64,000 nt of DNA, from NCBI GenBank assembly GCA_951213105.1, contig OX578136.1, positions 153,491,178-153,555,177 of the forward strand, written 5' to 3'. Origin of the DNA: Amaurobius ferox (taxonomy: Eukaryota; Arthropoda; Arachnida; Araneae; Amaurobiidae). Under the pieces are notes generated by a model. That model saw only the letters and a list, made by a program, of their open reading frames with translations. It was not told the DNA's origin and made no database searches. Shown here one piece after another: positions 12,222 through 22,869 of this stretch (within the stretch, counting starts at the first letter, position 1; each line of letters opens with the position of its first letter). The translations under genes were made by a program, and so were the position numbers.

Positions 12222-12715
12222 AACAAGAAAAATCAATCATGTATAAAGCATTGATTATGAAACACATTCCAACTGAAATGCAATTTTATTTAAACATCTC
12301 TAAAATGCGATACATTTAGCGCTGATATCTCTTTATGTTATCACAGTTCTACAATACTTTATTATATTTGAAAACTTAAAACTTCAACGAAAAAAATGAA
12401 CTTTATTCAAATGACGCTATCGAAATATAAATCGTCTAGCTCTCTCTATAAAAGCAGTGAATGTTTCATTAATACTCTTTTATTCTAGACTCCAGAGTTA
12501 AATAATTTTGCGTGAAAAAATTATTTATACAATTCATCATACAATCACTTGTTTACATTCTGCATCCATTAAAATTAGGCTTCAAATTTTTTTTTATATA
12601 TTTTATGGGATAATTTGAATATTTCCTAAAATTTTCAAAGCAATTTCCGAATTTTAACTTCGCTTAAAAAATGTTTGAAAAATTGGATCCCATAGGGTTC
12701 AATGTATTTCCCTTT
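12222..12715. repeat. Right arm of the large inverted repeat pair
   Basis: Inverse of bases 1-648. It carries CAAGAAAAATCAATCATG, ATGCAATTTTAT, CATCTCTAAAATGCGATACA, TTATATTTGAAAAC and CCCATAGGGTTCAATGTA in the mirrored order. The outer flank beyond 12,715 cannot be compared because the partner is cut by the window edge. Confidence 0.7.
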
Positions 12716-13620
12716 TTCAATCCGAGTTCAATCCAAAACTAATTGGGTGATATTATTAATTTACATTCCCATAGGTCCCACAGACCGTCTGAACAATATA
12801 CAAAAATTTCATTTGGATAAACCCATTTTTACTGCAGTTATCGTGCGAACGAACAGACAGATAGGCAAGCAGATAGACCAAAGTCATAAACACTTTTCAA
12901 CTATGTTGGAAAGTGTTAAAAACGTAAATCAAAAACGCGGAAAATCTTGGTGTAGGGCATATCCTCTGCCTAAAAAATTGTGGGGACGCGTTTCCCCCAT
13001 CTCCCGGTTTATACGTCTATGAAAAACTCACCGACAACAATAACCCAGACAATATGATTATATGTAGATCCTTCTTAATAACCTCTTATTTCCCACATTG
13101 AAACTATTTCATTCAATATTTTTCGTTATATACAAAACTAGTTAAAAAGTTTTTCACGAATATCAGGCGGTCTAATTAGAAACGGTACTTTCTAAAAATA
13201 ACTATTACTGCAATTAAATATTACTGCAAATATCTTAGCTATAGACGTCCTCATTTCATCCTTACGGTTTGCATCCCTGGTTGGATAAACGACCATCAAT
13301 TTGAACTGAAAATTATGCCAGAATTTTCACGATTAACTTAGCTCCTATATTCTTTAATTCCAGAAAATATATTTTACTATTTCATTGATTAGTTATTAAT
13401 TAATAATGGATTTTGTATAAATAAAACTGATAATATGTATTTGTGAGACCAGGAAAATGTGAGACAGTTTTATGTTCATTATTTTTTTAGGTTTGTAATG
13501 TTAGACAAAGGCATCAGACTGAATGACGCCAGTTTTACAGCAGCCCTGATCCGAGAGGTCAAATAGACCATAAATAGAGGAGGCTAAAGTGAAGCCATGA
13601 GATTGGTTAAAAATGTTAAC
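12716..13620. other. Intergenic, probable repeat remnant
   Basis: The segment CCCATAGGTCCCACAGACCG ... GTGCGAACGAACAGACAG near 12,765-12,860 looks like repeat material continuing from the inverted-repeat arm. The 106-codon frame across 12,702-13,022 has no recognisable domain. Downstream of 13,025 I see nothing. Confidence 0.4.
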
Positions 13621-16578
13621 CAATTTTTATTTATTTATTTATTTATTTATTTACAAAGACTGCAAGCAACAGGACGTAGTCCCAGTTACAGCATGCAGGA
13701 GCAAAACTACATTCAAAATACCATGACATACATTAAAAAAGTTAAAATACATTAAAAAGTTAAAACATTAAAATTAAAAAACACTTCACAAGAATACATG
13801 TAATAAAACACAAGATGTTCACAACAAATGCTCTTTAAAATCCTTCTCAGAAGAATAAAAAATATCAAGACAATCAGGGAAACCATTGTATAATTTAGAA
13901 AAGCAATTTATAGCACAATTATTGCCAATACTCGACCCAAACTTCCTAATGGCAAATAAATTCAAGCTTCTAGTTCTATACTGTGGGACATGAAAACCAA
14001 TCCCACCCAAGACATGGGAACAGTCAACCCGGCCACGAAACAAACTCCTGAAAAAAGAACACAGAATAAAATCCCTTCTTCTCTGTAAGCTTACAACACC
14101 AAACAAACCACGCAAAAAAGCAGAAGACAATGCATAACAACTAATGCCAGTTTTCCTATAAAAAAGATATCTCAAGAAACTATTCTGAATGACCTCAATC
14201 CTTCTAGAGTGAACGGCCTGAAAAGGCCTCCAAACCACAGACGCATACTCCAGCCCAGACCTGACCAAGGCATTGAAAAGAACTACTCTGGAATCCTCAT
14301 TTACAAAATCATGCGTAATCCTCCTGATGTAGCCTAGATTTCTGTATGATTTAGCACAAATATTGGAGACATGTGTGGAAAAAGAAAAATCAGATGTATA
14401 CGTGACCCCAAGATCAGCAATGGAAAACCTTCTAGTCAAAACAGAGTTGCTAATAGCATACGAAAATAAAATAGGCACTTTTTTACGAGTAAAAGACACC
14501 ACACTACATTTACTGATATTGAGATGCAAACGATTTTTGCCACACCAATCAGAAAGGACAAGCAGCTCCGACTGAATATTATTACACGAAACAGCATCAA
14601 AAATAGGACACAAAATCTTCAGATCGTCCGCATAAAAAAGGCAATTTCCAAAACAATCAGCAAGATCATTAATAAAGATAATAAACAACAGGGGACCAAG
14701 AATAGAGCCCTGGGGCACACCAGATGTAGCCGAAAAGCTCCTACTCGATGACGAACCAAAATTTACACATGAAAACCTAGAACCCAAATATGACTTCAAC
14801 AACATAACCAAATTAGGACAGAACCCAATACTCTTCAATTTATGTATTAGAATACCGTGATCAACCGAATCAAAAGCCTTCGCAAAATCCGTGTAAACAA
14901 CATCTAATTGACCCCCAGCATCAATGGCATCAATTACATACGAATTAAAACAAAGAAGATTTGTAACAGTTGACCTGCCTCTCATGAAACCATGCTGATT
15001 GACAGAAATAAAAGACCTAACTTGTCTGTATATATATCTATGCAACACAAACTCAAAAACCTTGGCAAAAGGAGAAATAATGGAGATGGGCCTATAGTTA
15101 TCAATACGACATTTGTCACCTTTTTTAAAAATAGGGACAATTCTCGATCTCTTCCATTCCTCTGGAAAAACATTACACCTGATGGACAGGTTAAACATAA
15201 TGAGTAAAGGATATACAAGATATTCAGAACACGCCTTAATAATATAAGCAGGAATATTGTCTAAACCCAACGAGCCAGAACCCTTAAGACCATTAATGCC
15301 ATCAGAAACATCATTCAAAGTAACAAGACCAACACTCACAACACCAGAGATATCCGAATTGGAATGCCCAGCCGGAAACGAATCAGCATCGAACGGTGTA
15401 CTGACAATATAATTAGCACAAAAAAAATCAGCGAAAGCATTAGCAATGGATTTATCAGTGGAATACAAAGTATTATTCAAATTCATAGCTTTGCACACAG
15501 TCTTATCTTTAGACTTACTATAGGACCAAAAACGCTTAGGATTGCTTTTAATAGACAATTCAACCAACCTAACATAAGATTTATAATCACTATTAATATC
15601 AGACTTAATCTTAGCTCTAAGCACTTTATACTGAATAAGGTCATAAGTCAAACCTCGCTGTCTATATTTTTCACGAAACCTGTTCTTCAGCCTGATATTC
15701 CGTCTAGTACCACGACCAAACCAGGGAGGGTAGTCACTGACTCTATCAACCGTCTTAGGAATACATGTATCAAAAATTTGAAAAAGATGAAGATAAAAAG
15801 CACTAACCACATAGTCAATATTATTAGACCAATTCAAGAAATTCCAATCAACATTACTCAATTTTTTATACAAGAGTTCAAAATCAGCCTTTTTAAAATC
15901 ATATCGCACACAATCAGAAAGAGGCCTCCCAGTCACCTTGACTCTTGGAGTCTTAGTATAATTAAGAGTTATAATGATAGAGGGATGATGTACATCCTCA
16001 GGAAGCAAAATATCCTCAACACTAGCCCGTTTAATACTTAAAATACGTTCATCATATCTAGAGATAACCAGATCCAAAGCTCTGTCATTGATATTCAACA
16101 CCTTGTTCAGTTGATTCATCTCATACAAGTTTAAAAAATTCATAAGTAACATTTCAGTATTAGTGTGATTAACTTCATTAGACATGACACAGGGCCAGAC
16201 AATACCAGGTAGGTTAAAATCACCAACTATAATAATGTCATGATTAAAACAACCAAAATCAGCTTCAAACAGATTGAAAAATTTGTCATAGGCAATAAAA
16301 TCAGAAGCAGGTTTAATATATACTACACATAAAAACAAATATTTGCCAACAGCTAGATCAATTTTAATCCACACCGATTCCCCCTGATCATCACCCATGG
16401 ATAACTCTTTGAAATAAATATTAGACTTGAGTGCAATCAGCACCCCACCTCCACGTAAATCCCGATTATCCATATTTGACCTATCTCTACGTATAACAGT
16501 GTACCGGACATCAAAAAGTTCAGAGCTTTTTATACTTTCACATAGCCAAGTCTCAGTAAAACAGATTATATCATAGTC
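13621..16578 (-). mobile_element. 5'-truncated non-LTR retrotransposon (LINE)
   Basis: On the minus strand this carries apurinic-type endonuclease and reverse transcriptase sequence, a short 3' UTR, and a 3' tail of AAAT/TAAA tetranucleotides (13,626-13,654) rather than plain poly(A). Similarity begins abruptly at 16,578, within the endonuclease motif ICFTETWL; the residues expected before it are missing, so the copy is 5'-truncated, as is usual for target-primed insertion. No clear target-site duplication was seen. The clade (Jockey/CR1-like) is inferred from motif style only. Confidence 0.9.
13819..16473 (-). CDS. LINE endonuclease/reverse transcriptase polyprotein, N-terminally truncated
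   Basis: This is the element's pol-like protein: an endonuclease that nicks the target and a reverse transcriptase that copies the element RNA there. From the ATG at 16,473 it runs 884 residues without a stop. The frame is open further upstream to 16,578, where an in-frame TAA precedes DYDIICFTETWL, so the ATG used here is only the first one left after truncation. Endonuclease motifs seen: GGGVLIAL (residues 8-15), VGDFNLPG (83-90) and HHPSI (162-166). RT motifs: RPISIISPFAKVFE (461-474), TDFAKAFDS (528-536), SGVPQGSILGP (584-594) and the catalytic FYADD (613-617). The C-terminal part (about 700-884) carries the LEYASVVW and RRIEVIQNSFLRYL segments common downstream of LINE RTs. All catalytic RT aspartates are present and no frameshift is seen, so the copy is young, but it lacks its 5' end, promoter and the first endonuclease residues. 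It is unlikely to be autonomously active. Confidence 0.9.
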   Translation of the reverse strand: MDNRDLRGGGVLIALKSNIYFKELSMGDDQGESVWIKIDLAVGKYLFLCVVYIKPASDFIAYDKFFNLFEADFGCFNHDIIIVGDFNLPGIVWPCVMSNEVNHTNTEMLLMNFLNLYEMNQLNKVLNINDRALDLVISRYDERILSIKRASVEDILLPEDVHHPSIIITLNYTKTPRVKVTGRPLSDCVRYDFKKADFELLYKKLSNVDWNFLNWSNNIDYVVSAFYLHLFQIFDTCIPKTVDRVSDYPPWFGRGTRRNIRLKNRFREKYRQRGLTYDLIQYKVLRAKIKSDINSDYKSYVRLVELSIKSNPKRFWSYSKSKDKTVCKAMNLNNTLYSTDKSIANAFADFFCANYIVSTPFDADSFPAGHSNSDISGVVSVGLVTLNDVSDGINGLKGSGSLGLDNIPAYIIKACSEYLVYPLLIMFNLSIRCNVFPEEWKRSRIVPIFKKGDKCRIDNYRPISIISPFAKVFEFVLHRYIYRQVRSFISVNQHGFMRGRSTVTNLLCFNSYVIDAIDAGGQLDVVYTDFAKAFDSVDHGILIHKLKSIGFCPNLVMLLKSYLGSRFSCVNFGSSSSRSFSATSGVPQGSILGPLLFIIFINDLADCFGNCLFYADDLKILCPIFDAVSCNNIQSELLVLSDWCGKNRLHLNISKCSVVSFTRKKVPILFSYAISNSVLTRRFSIADLGVTYTSDFSFSTHVSNICAKSYRNLGYIRRITHDFVNEDSRVVLFNALVRSGLEYASVVWRPFQAVHSRRIEVIQNSFLRYLFYRKTGISCYALSSAFLRGLFGVVSLQRRRDFILCSFFRSLFRGRVDCSHVLGGIGFHVPQYRTRSLNLFAIRKFGSSIGNNCAINCFSKLYNGFPDCLDIFYSSEKDFKEHLL

Positions 16579-17040
16579 TTATGGAAGATGTTTGGTCACA
16601 TTGCCCTGAGGTCGACCAGTGGTAGCCGAAGAGGCGCATCAGACCTCAGGCAAAAAGAGGTGGCAACATATAGAAAGTCAGAGATCAATTTCAGTGAGAG
16701 ATCATTTTGAAGTACAATAATTGCAGAGAGTGTGATAACTGAAGTTGCAGATGTAACCAGAAGTAGCCAGGGTACCAGATACAGTACCATAAATCTGAGT
16801 ACCAGCTGTACTACTATAGAGATCGACTTCAGCACGAGTAGGAGTACAACACCTTGAGTTAGTACCAGTACGATATACATTGATGTAAGAATACCAGATA
16901 GAGTACGAAAGATATGAAACAGAACCAAAGTACGAGTTGTGTGGTAATGTCCAAAGGCAGATATGAAGGTATGTTCGCATCAATTATTGTAGTAGGTCAT
17001 AGACCATTTTGATAAATTGAATTTACCTGGTCTCACATGT
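16579..17040. other. GTAC-rich segment upstream of the LINE
   Basis: The palindrome GTAC occurs ten times between 16,712 and 16,933. On the minus strand a 93-codon frame (16,702-16,983) rich in Tyr, Ser, Gly and Thr is open, but it has no domain I recognise and may be a by-product of the GTAC enrichment. The segment ends near ATGTGAGACCAGG (reverse strand, ~17,025-17,038), of which an inverted copy lies at 13,441-13,453 beyond the LINE. Confidence 0.5.
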
Positions 17041-18020
17041 CCAATCTCCTCCGTAAATGATATGATAATTGTTGTAATCAATTTAATAATTAACAAAATG
17101 TTCCTAATAAATAATGTTATTTTTAAAGTTTAAAAATTATGCAATTAATTGAGTAGCATTATGCTAATAAATATTCTTTTACAGGAACTCGCACTAAAGA
17201 CAATATGGTGGGTTAAAAGCGACACAATGCAATGTGTTCCACGACTATATGATACTACGGCCATGTTTTATGAATTACGATCAACGACTACGTTAGTTAT
17301 GAATAATTTAATGAGTCTAGCTTCTAACTTAATGGGTTTTTTTTTTCATTATTGTGCACCACAGTATTTATTTCAGATATTATTTAATGTTTGCTTTAAT
17401 CATGCATGTCATACGTTAAACCTACAGGTTAGAATTCGAAAAACTGATGAGAATAGAATGATCTAGATGAGAGAAGAGTAACTTTTTCTGTCCGAAAAGC
17501 AATATCTGATTAAATATGAGAAAGTAACTCATTTGAAGAACCTTAAAGGATTTAAGTCTGAACCTGAATTCGAGCTACAGAACTTTGAACTGGTCAGACG
17601 ACGATCTATTAATTAGGTATTGGGATGAAATTCTTATCTTTCACAGTGAAAACGGACTCTGTATTCTCGTTTGGATTTTCGAATCAAAGTGAATCTTCTG
17701 GCGTAAACAATGTCATTTTCTGCCTTTTTAGACACCCTATGCTTCGTAATTTTTCTGAATCGAAATATGCTGTCATAAATTATGGGTTCCTTGGTAAAAT
17801 CGAAATAGCGAATTTTCTTTCGCACCTCAATGATCACTGCATAGTCTGCTGAGTTGTTTGTGGCGCCAGTGGGAAGCAATCGTATCCGAACCGGGATTAG
17901 GGGCTACGGATATTTGAACTGACTTAACGGCGCCCAATCCATTTCTTGACGAAATTCTTATCTACTGGAATGAAATAATTACCCGATAGTGGAAGTGGAG
18001 CCTACAAGCTTTATACAGAA
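17041..18020. other. Intergenic, no gene seen
   Basis: AT-rich. Frames at 17,149-17,466 and 17,625-17,879 show no recognisable domain and overlap on opposite strands. Nothing supports a gene. Confidence 0.5.
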
Positions 18021-18029
18021 TATTAAGAC

Positions 18030-18149
18030 AGCCTCCCCCACTGGGTTCCAGTCTAAATTGGGTGGCACTTCCCGGCCGCCCAAACAGATACCTTATACCT
18101 GTCTGGTAGGTCGGACGGTCTGGGTCGAAGAAGATGAATATTAAGAGAA
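18030..18149 (+). repeat. 5'-truncated SINE, 3' half
   Basis: Contains only the 3' body of SINE family 1: CCACTGGGTTCCAGTCTAAA, CCCGGCCGCCCAAACAGATA, then GGTCGGACGGTCTGGGTCGA followed by AGAAG. It abuts a longer copy of the same SINE in the same orientation. Confidence 0.8.
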
Positions 18150-18442
18150 GGGTGGGACAACCCAGTGGTTAGTGCGCGGGGATTGCACTCGGGCGACCCG
18201 AGTTCGATTCCCGGCTCTGCCCAAAATGTCCCCGTATTCACGCGGAGTACTGGCATCTTAAATATGTGGGTCTGTAAATCCTTCCAAAGCGTTGATGGTA
18301 AAGGAAGGATGGTACGGTTCCAGTGGATGCCGTCCCCACTAGGTTACGATCTAAATTTGGTGGCATTTCCCGGCCGTCCAAACAGATACCTAACACCTTC
18401 AGGTAAGTTGGTCTGTATGGGTCGAAGAAGAATATTAAGGGG
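18150..18442 (+). repeat. tRNA-derived SINE, family 1
   Basis: The head resembles a tRNA: an A box around CCCAGTGGTTAGTGCGCGGG and a B box GAGTTCGATTCC (18,200-18,211), with CTCGGGCGACCCGAG able to form a stem. The body follows with CGCGGAGTACTGG, TTAAATATGTGGGTCTGTAA, CTAGGTTACGATCTAAATTT and the tail module GGTC...GGGTCGAAGAAG. These boxes would allow RNA polymerase III transcription; mobilisation would depend on a partner LINE. Other copies lie at 40.8, 41.2 and 46.4 kb and next to the 5S-like sequence at 18.96 kb. Confidence 0.85.
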
Positions 18443-18845
18443 GAACTATATCATTGCCAACGCAGCGAGCTAAATAGAGTGTGTAATATTAAACATATAT
18501 AGCTAAGTACGTATTCAAAATTATTTTCATTAAATACGCAATTAGCATAGTCATGCAATTAATATGTTCAATTTCCCAGCAGTTTTTCAGTGCGGAATGG
18601 GTATGCTGCAACACTTATATATCCCAGAGTCTAAATACTTAACCTTCAGGTAATTTAATTTAATTTAATTTGAATGAAATTCATGAGTGAAAATAATTGT
18701 TCAGTTAAATATATCGATTCCAATGCAAATGCATTTTGAGAAAGCTCAGAACTTGCAATAACTCTGATATATCTTTTATATGCATTTTGTATGTAGGGAA
18801 TTTACAACAGTTGTACATTACTGATTTACACATATACTACTGCAT
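18443..18845. other. Intergenic, nothing recognised
   Basis: AT-rich sequence with a short (TTTAA)n patch near 18,655. No gene seen. Confidence 0.5.
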
Positions 18846-18963
18846 GCCAACGGCCCTACCGTGCTGAGAACACCGGTTCTCGTTAGATCACCGAAATCAT
18901 GCAGCATCGGGCGCGGTTAGCACTTGGGTGGGTGACCACCTGGGAACACCGCGTGCTGTTGGC
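18846..18963 (+). rRNA. 5S rRNA-like sequence (pseudogene or SINE head)
   Basis: The 118 bp run from GCCAACGGCC to its pairing partner at the 3' end (GTTGGC) and keep 5S landmarks: CACCGGTTCTCGT, GATCACCGAA, GCAGCATCGGGCGCGG (A-box region) and GGGTGACCACCTGGGAACAC (C-box region). Several positions differ from the usual animal 5S sequence (for example GCCCTACCGTGCTGAGAACA, and GAAATCATGCAG where GAAGTTAAGCAG is usual). No T-run terminator follows; SINE sequence starts within a few bases. I therefore read it as the 5S-derived head of a SINE or a 5S pseudogene rather than a functional array gene. Confidence 0.85.
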
Positions 18964-19130
18964 ACATTTCGGGCGCGGTAGCCCGGTGGTTTGCGCGCTG
19001 GATTTGCACGCTGCCACAACTGCAGCCGTGTTCATGCGGAGTACGATCACGTTAAACATGTGGGTCGTAAGTCCTTGTGGTAGGGAAAGTCTAACGATGA
19101 CACTAAGATTTCTGAAATTCAACAGAAAAT
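18964..19130 (+). repeat. SINE family 1 body fused behind the 5S-like head
   Basis: Immediately after the 5S-like 3' end comes GGGCGCGGTAGCCCGGTGGT (tRNA A-box-like, compare GCCCAGTGGTTAGCGCGCGG in the other SINEs), then CATGCGGAGTACGATCACGT, TTAAACATGTGGGTC and GTAAGTCC, which are family 1 body motifs in the right order. The tRNA B box and the 3' tail module are missing or eroded. Confidence 0.75.
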
Positions 19131-20054
19131 AGAGGACATATAGCCTGCCAATTTGCTTTACTTATTAAGCCCATTACGAAATATACAATTTTAAAATTGA
19201 TCACTGTATATGTTTAAAAGAACACAAATTTAAGGGATTACAATTATCTTGTTAACATTTGCTGACGTGTAGGAAATGTTCAAATTTGCATATCCCTACA
19301 TCTCATATGAAAATAAGAAACATATGTTTAAATTAATGTACTTCTTCTACAGATTTTTTTTTCTTATCCCAACTATTTCTTATTTACAATGTTCGTTGAA
19401 GTAGCAAGTACTTGCACGACATTAAATAAATTAATATACCAACCAATAAAATTACAATACATTTTCATTACATTAAAAATTTTTCAGAAGCGTCTGCGGT
19501 AATTTTAAACATAATATTATATTAATTGACGTGACTGTAAAAATACTTATATTACTAGGATATTAAAAATCATTGCTATTCTGGTTCATAATCCTCATTT
19601 ATCGATTAAGAGCCAAGTATTAGACAATCCCTGATCTAGCATCTGAATCATAGAGAGAGAAAGAGAAAGGAGATAATAATACCATATTGATGAACATCAT
19701 TGCTATATAATATAATACTATAAGATCTAAGAAGCATCGATATTACGATAGTATCGATACATTACTGAATAATGCATATAGATACACTGTACTGGATGTA
19801 TCGTGTCGGCTTATTAGGTGTTTGACACACATTACCGCGGGTTTTGCTGTTTGAAATTATTTTGTACGATTATTTTCAGAAAGGCCTGGCTGAATAGTTA
19901 AGTATTCTGATAGTAATGCTTGAAAAGATTACGGAGTGTTTACTTTGCTTAAATGTTTTCCCACTTTTAGTTACCGTGGGTACAAATTGTAAACAACTAC
20001 ATAAGTGACCAGTGCAAATATTACATTCGAATGAAGTTGAGCGGAAAACTGGGG
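19131..20054. other. Intergenic, no gene seen
   Basis: AT-rich. A short dyad built on ATCGATA (CATCGATATTACGATAGTAT then CGATAC) lies near 19,733-19,762 and may be a MITE remnant. Otherwise nothing. Confidence 0.5.
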
Positions 20055-20306
20055 ATGTTGTTGTTGTTACTTATCCCCCGTGGTGAAGAGCGCCTGAGCA
20101 CCACGTCCACTAGACCCCCGGTCCCATGGCGAAGGGGCGATAATTTACAGCTTCACTTTTATTGAGGCACCTCAAGGGCGGAAGTCTGACTTTGCCTCGA
20201 CAACACAACATCCATGCTCGCTGGCGGGATTCTAACCCACAACTCGGCAATCCAGCGATCAGACGGAAACGCATGCCCCTGACAGCTCGACCACCGGATC
20301 GGCGTT
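20055..20306 (-). repeat. tRNA-derived SINE, family 2
   Basis: On the minus strand there is a tRNA-like head (GATCCGGTGGTCGAGCTGTC; B box in the inverse of GGGATTCTAACCC at 20,226-20,238). A body with GGCAAAGTCAGACTTCCGCC and GAGGTGCCTCAATAAAAG follows, ending in a (AAC)n tail at 20,056-20,070. A second copy is at about 63,041-63,330. Frames here on both strands are incidental. Confidence 0.8.
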
Positions 20307-22869
20307 CAAAATTTGTAAAGATTAAGTTCAGTCTGTACGAATCTGCAATGGTCAAGTTCATACTCATTGAACTCATCTAAAGGGGGCGTTCGCTAAGCCG
20401 ATGATTTCCTTTCCAAAGCTTTTTTTTCCCTACTGCGAGGTAGAATTGACTTTAAATTTCTCCATATTGATTTTCAAAATCATGGCACATAGCATATTTT
20501 CTTGCTACCAGTGTCGGATTAGCATGCTGAAGAACAAACAAAACTGGCAAGTTTTCTAACAGTCCTCTTACTGCATATTCAGATGCTTCGGATTCCATAA
20601 TAAGGGCGAAACCAATTCACGGATGCTGTTATAAGCAATGGGAGCGCGATTCACAAAATATTCATCTTTAGGAAGTCGAGTGGTTCTTCCCATTCTAGAT
20701 ATGTACATTGGAGATCAAATATGCTCTTCCTGAAAGAGTGTTTTACCTGAACACTGATTTTGGCAATTACCTATCACGGTTTATTTCAGTCCGCTTGTTT
20801 TTGAAGGAAGCCACGGTGGCGGCAAATTGGAGGTTATATTCCGAGGATCCCGATTTCTGGAACAAATTGGGCTGAAAGCACGCCACGCTCTGTCATCGTG
20901 AATGGAGGGTCCGTACTCATAACCACAGCAGACCTAGCAGTAATGAGTTTCCTCCAGGATGGCGAGGTTATGCTTTTCCTGTTATGTGAGTCATCTTCAC
21001 GAAGCTCTAAATATAAATATGGATAACAAAGTCAGCTGAAATAATGAGAAATAAATAACAATTTGTTCTAAATTTTTTGAAGTACAAGTGATAAAGGGAA
21101 TGTCCATGATGTCGTTTTGAAATTGCACGGATGAGTCAATTTTAGTTCGAGGAAAATCACTAGGACTTGGCATATTTTTGGCAATTGATTGTTAAGTTCC
21201 GCTCGTGAGAATTCTTCTAAGATAGCTGTTGGCCATTATCTAAAAGTTCCTCTATTTACAGCCTTAAATTTTGCTGATAGCTATACTTCAGACAAGCAAA
21301 GTTGACAGTAGAGAAGTACAGAAAAAACTGCAAGCCTCCGCAAAGCTATTGTTGTACCCAATAAGTCTTTACCGTATTGAGTATGCTAGTTAGAAAGAGC
21401 CATTTACAGTTAGCAATTGTTATTACGTGAAGGTCCAGATTGGTTTATCTTGGCGACAAGTTTGGCAACCTTAGCCAAAATTTTTCGAGAAAATGTTACG
21501 AAATCTGCAGCTTCTGGCGTTTTTAATTTTATTTAATTTTATTTTTTATTTTTATTATTTTTTGGTTTATTTATTTATTTTATTTATTAATTAATTTATT
21601 TATTTATTTATTTGTTTATTTTTTGAGAATGTGTCATTGGTCAAGAATTTTACGCGTTACCTAGATTATTCTAGATCTTTCCATACAGAGTATATAAAAG
21701 ATGCTATATTCGGAGAGCGCAAGTTATGTGATACAAGAAACACTAAATTGCGAATACCTCCAAATTTCGAGAATTTCCGTAGTTTGAGGTGTATTCTCAG
21801 GATACAAAAATGAATCCAGGGCGTAAATTGTTGACCAATTGAAAGAGTACTGATTTGTATAGTTTTAATTTCTCGAACACTGCCAAATTTGCCCAAAGTA
21901 GTCGCCAATTGGATATATTTCCACAAATTTTTCACTAAGGTCAAGTGATACATCTTCAGAATCAGGAATAGCAAGAAACTTATCCTCAGGAATCTTTGAC
22001 TATTTGGAAGATAATATATTATGAATTACTATCAAAGTTATATATTATTGTATGTGATGGAACAAATGTCGACACAGATTTCAAAGATCACATTATTAGA
22101 CTAATTGAAGTTAAAATTTCGCAGGCCTTTGGAGTGTTGCATTTGCCTAATCCACGCTAATGACTCATGTATATCTCACTTTGAATTATGCATTTCAAAT
22201 TTTGTTAGCTATATATTTGGACCTTCATAATTGAGTAGACATATTGATAAATCATTGAAACATCGGGAAACTTTGCCTTTTTTGTATATTACATTCATTC
22301 GTTCAGATATACAACTTCCACATGCATTTTGTTTGTAAGCTCTTATCAAGATTATTTACGTGAGATAGTATATATAGAAAAGTTCACATTTTAGAATTTT
22401 AGTTTATAGCTAGAGCGAATTTCCCGGGTTCTCAAGCGTCTGCCATTTAAAGATAAAAATAACACCGCTCAATTTTTAAATCACGAGCTAAAATCATTCT
22501 TGCTATCCATTTTTTCCATGCGCAGCCATGCCAATTGTGTAACGTGGATGTAATACGCCCCCTAAATAAGTCCATTTGATACGCCCTAAATAAGCGCGTT
22601 GCAATTCGCCACGTATGAACACAAACATTTGGTTCGTCGATTGCCGATCGTTAGAAAAACATCACAAAAATATCTGATAGGCTTAACATGTTAAAGGGGA
22701 CCAAAGGGGGACAATATGCAGCAAGTCTGAAAGGATGTTGATTTACAGCCGCCTCTATGTCATGACTTCTGGTGTTATAATGTAATGTAAAAGTTTTAAT
22801 GGTTATATTGTACTGAACCAGAGGGTGACTAAATGTTTCGATCAATACTTTTGTATGTTATGAAGTACG
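20307..22869. other. Intergenic, possible old coding relic and TTTA-rich tract
   Basis: The part 20,400-21,000 is GC-richer than its surroundings and reads like decayed coding sequence on the minus strand (short stretches such as RMGRTTRLPKDEYF), but I could not assign a family. A TTTA-rich low-complexity tract occupies 21,521-21,620. The rest, including 22,530-22,600 with a short direct repeat ATACGCCC..TAAATAAG, shows no gene. Confidence 0.4.

Noticed and set aside
12702..13022. 106-codon plus-strand frame
   Set aside because: Spans repeat-arm sequence and a CAGA-like stretch; no recognisable protein feature.
15364..16041. 225-codon plus-strand frame
   Set aside because: Exactly antisense to the LINE endonuclease/RT frame, with no domain of its own; it is a shadow of the real coding strand.
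18150..18220. Functional tRNA gene
   Set aside because: A and B boxes are present, but the sequence continues into a SINE body shared by several copies, the acceptor-stem pairing is incomplete and no T-run terminator follows.
18846..18963. Functional 5S rRNA gene
   Set aside because: Several changes at normally conserved positions, no terminator, a single isolated copy and direct fusion to SINE sequence.
20400..21000. Possible retroviral-type pol relic
   Set aside because: Short suggestive peptides on the minus strand but no ordered motif set; could not be supported.
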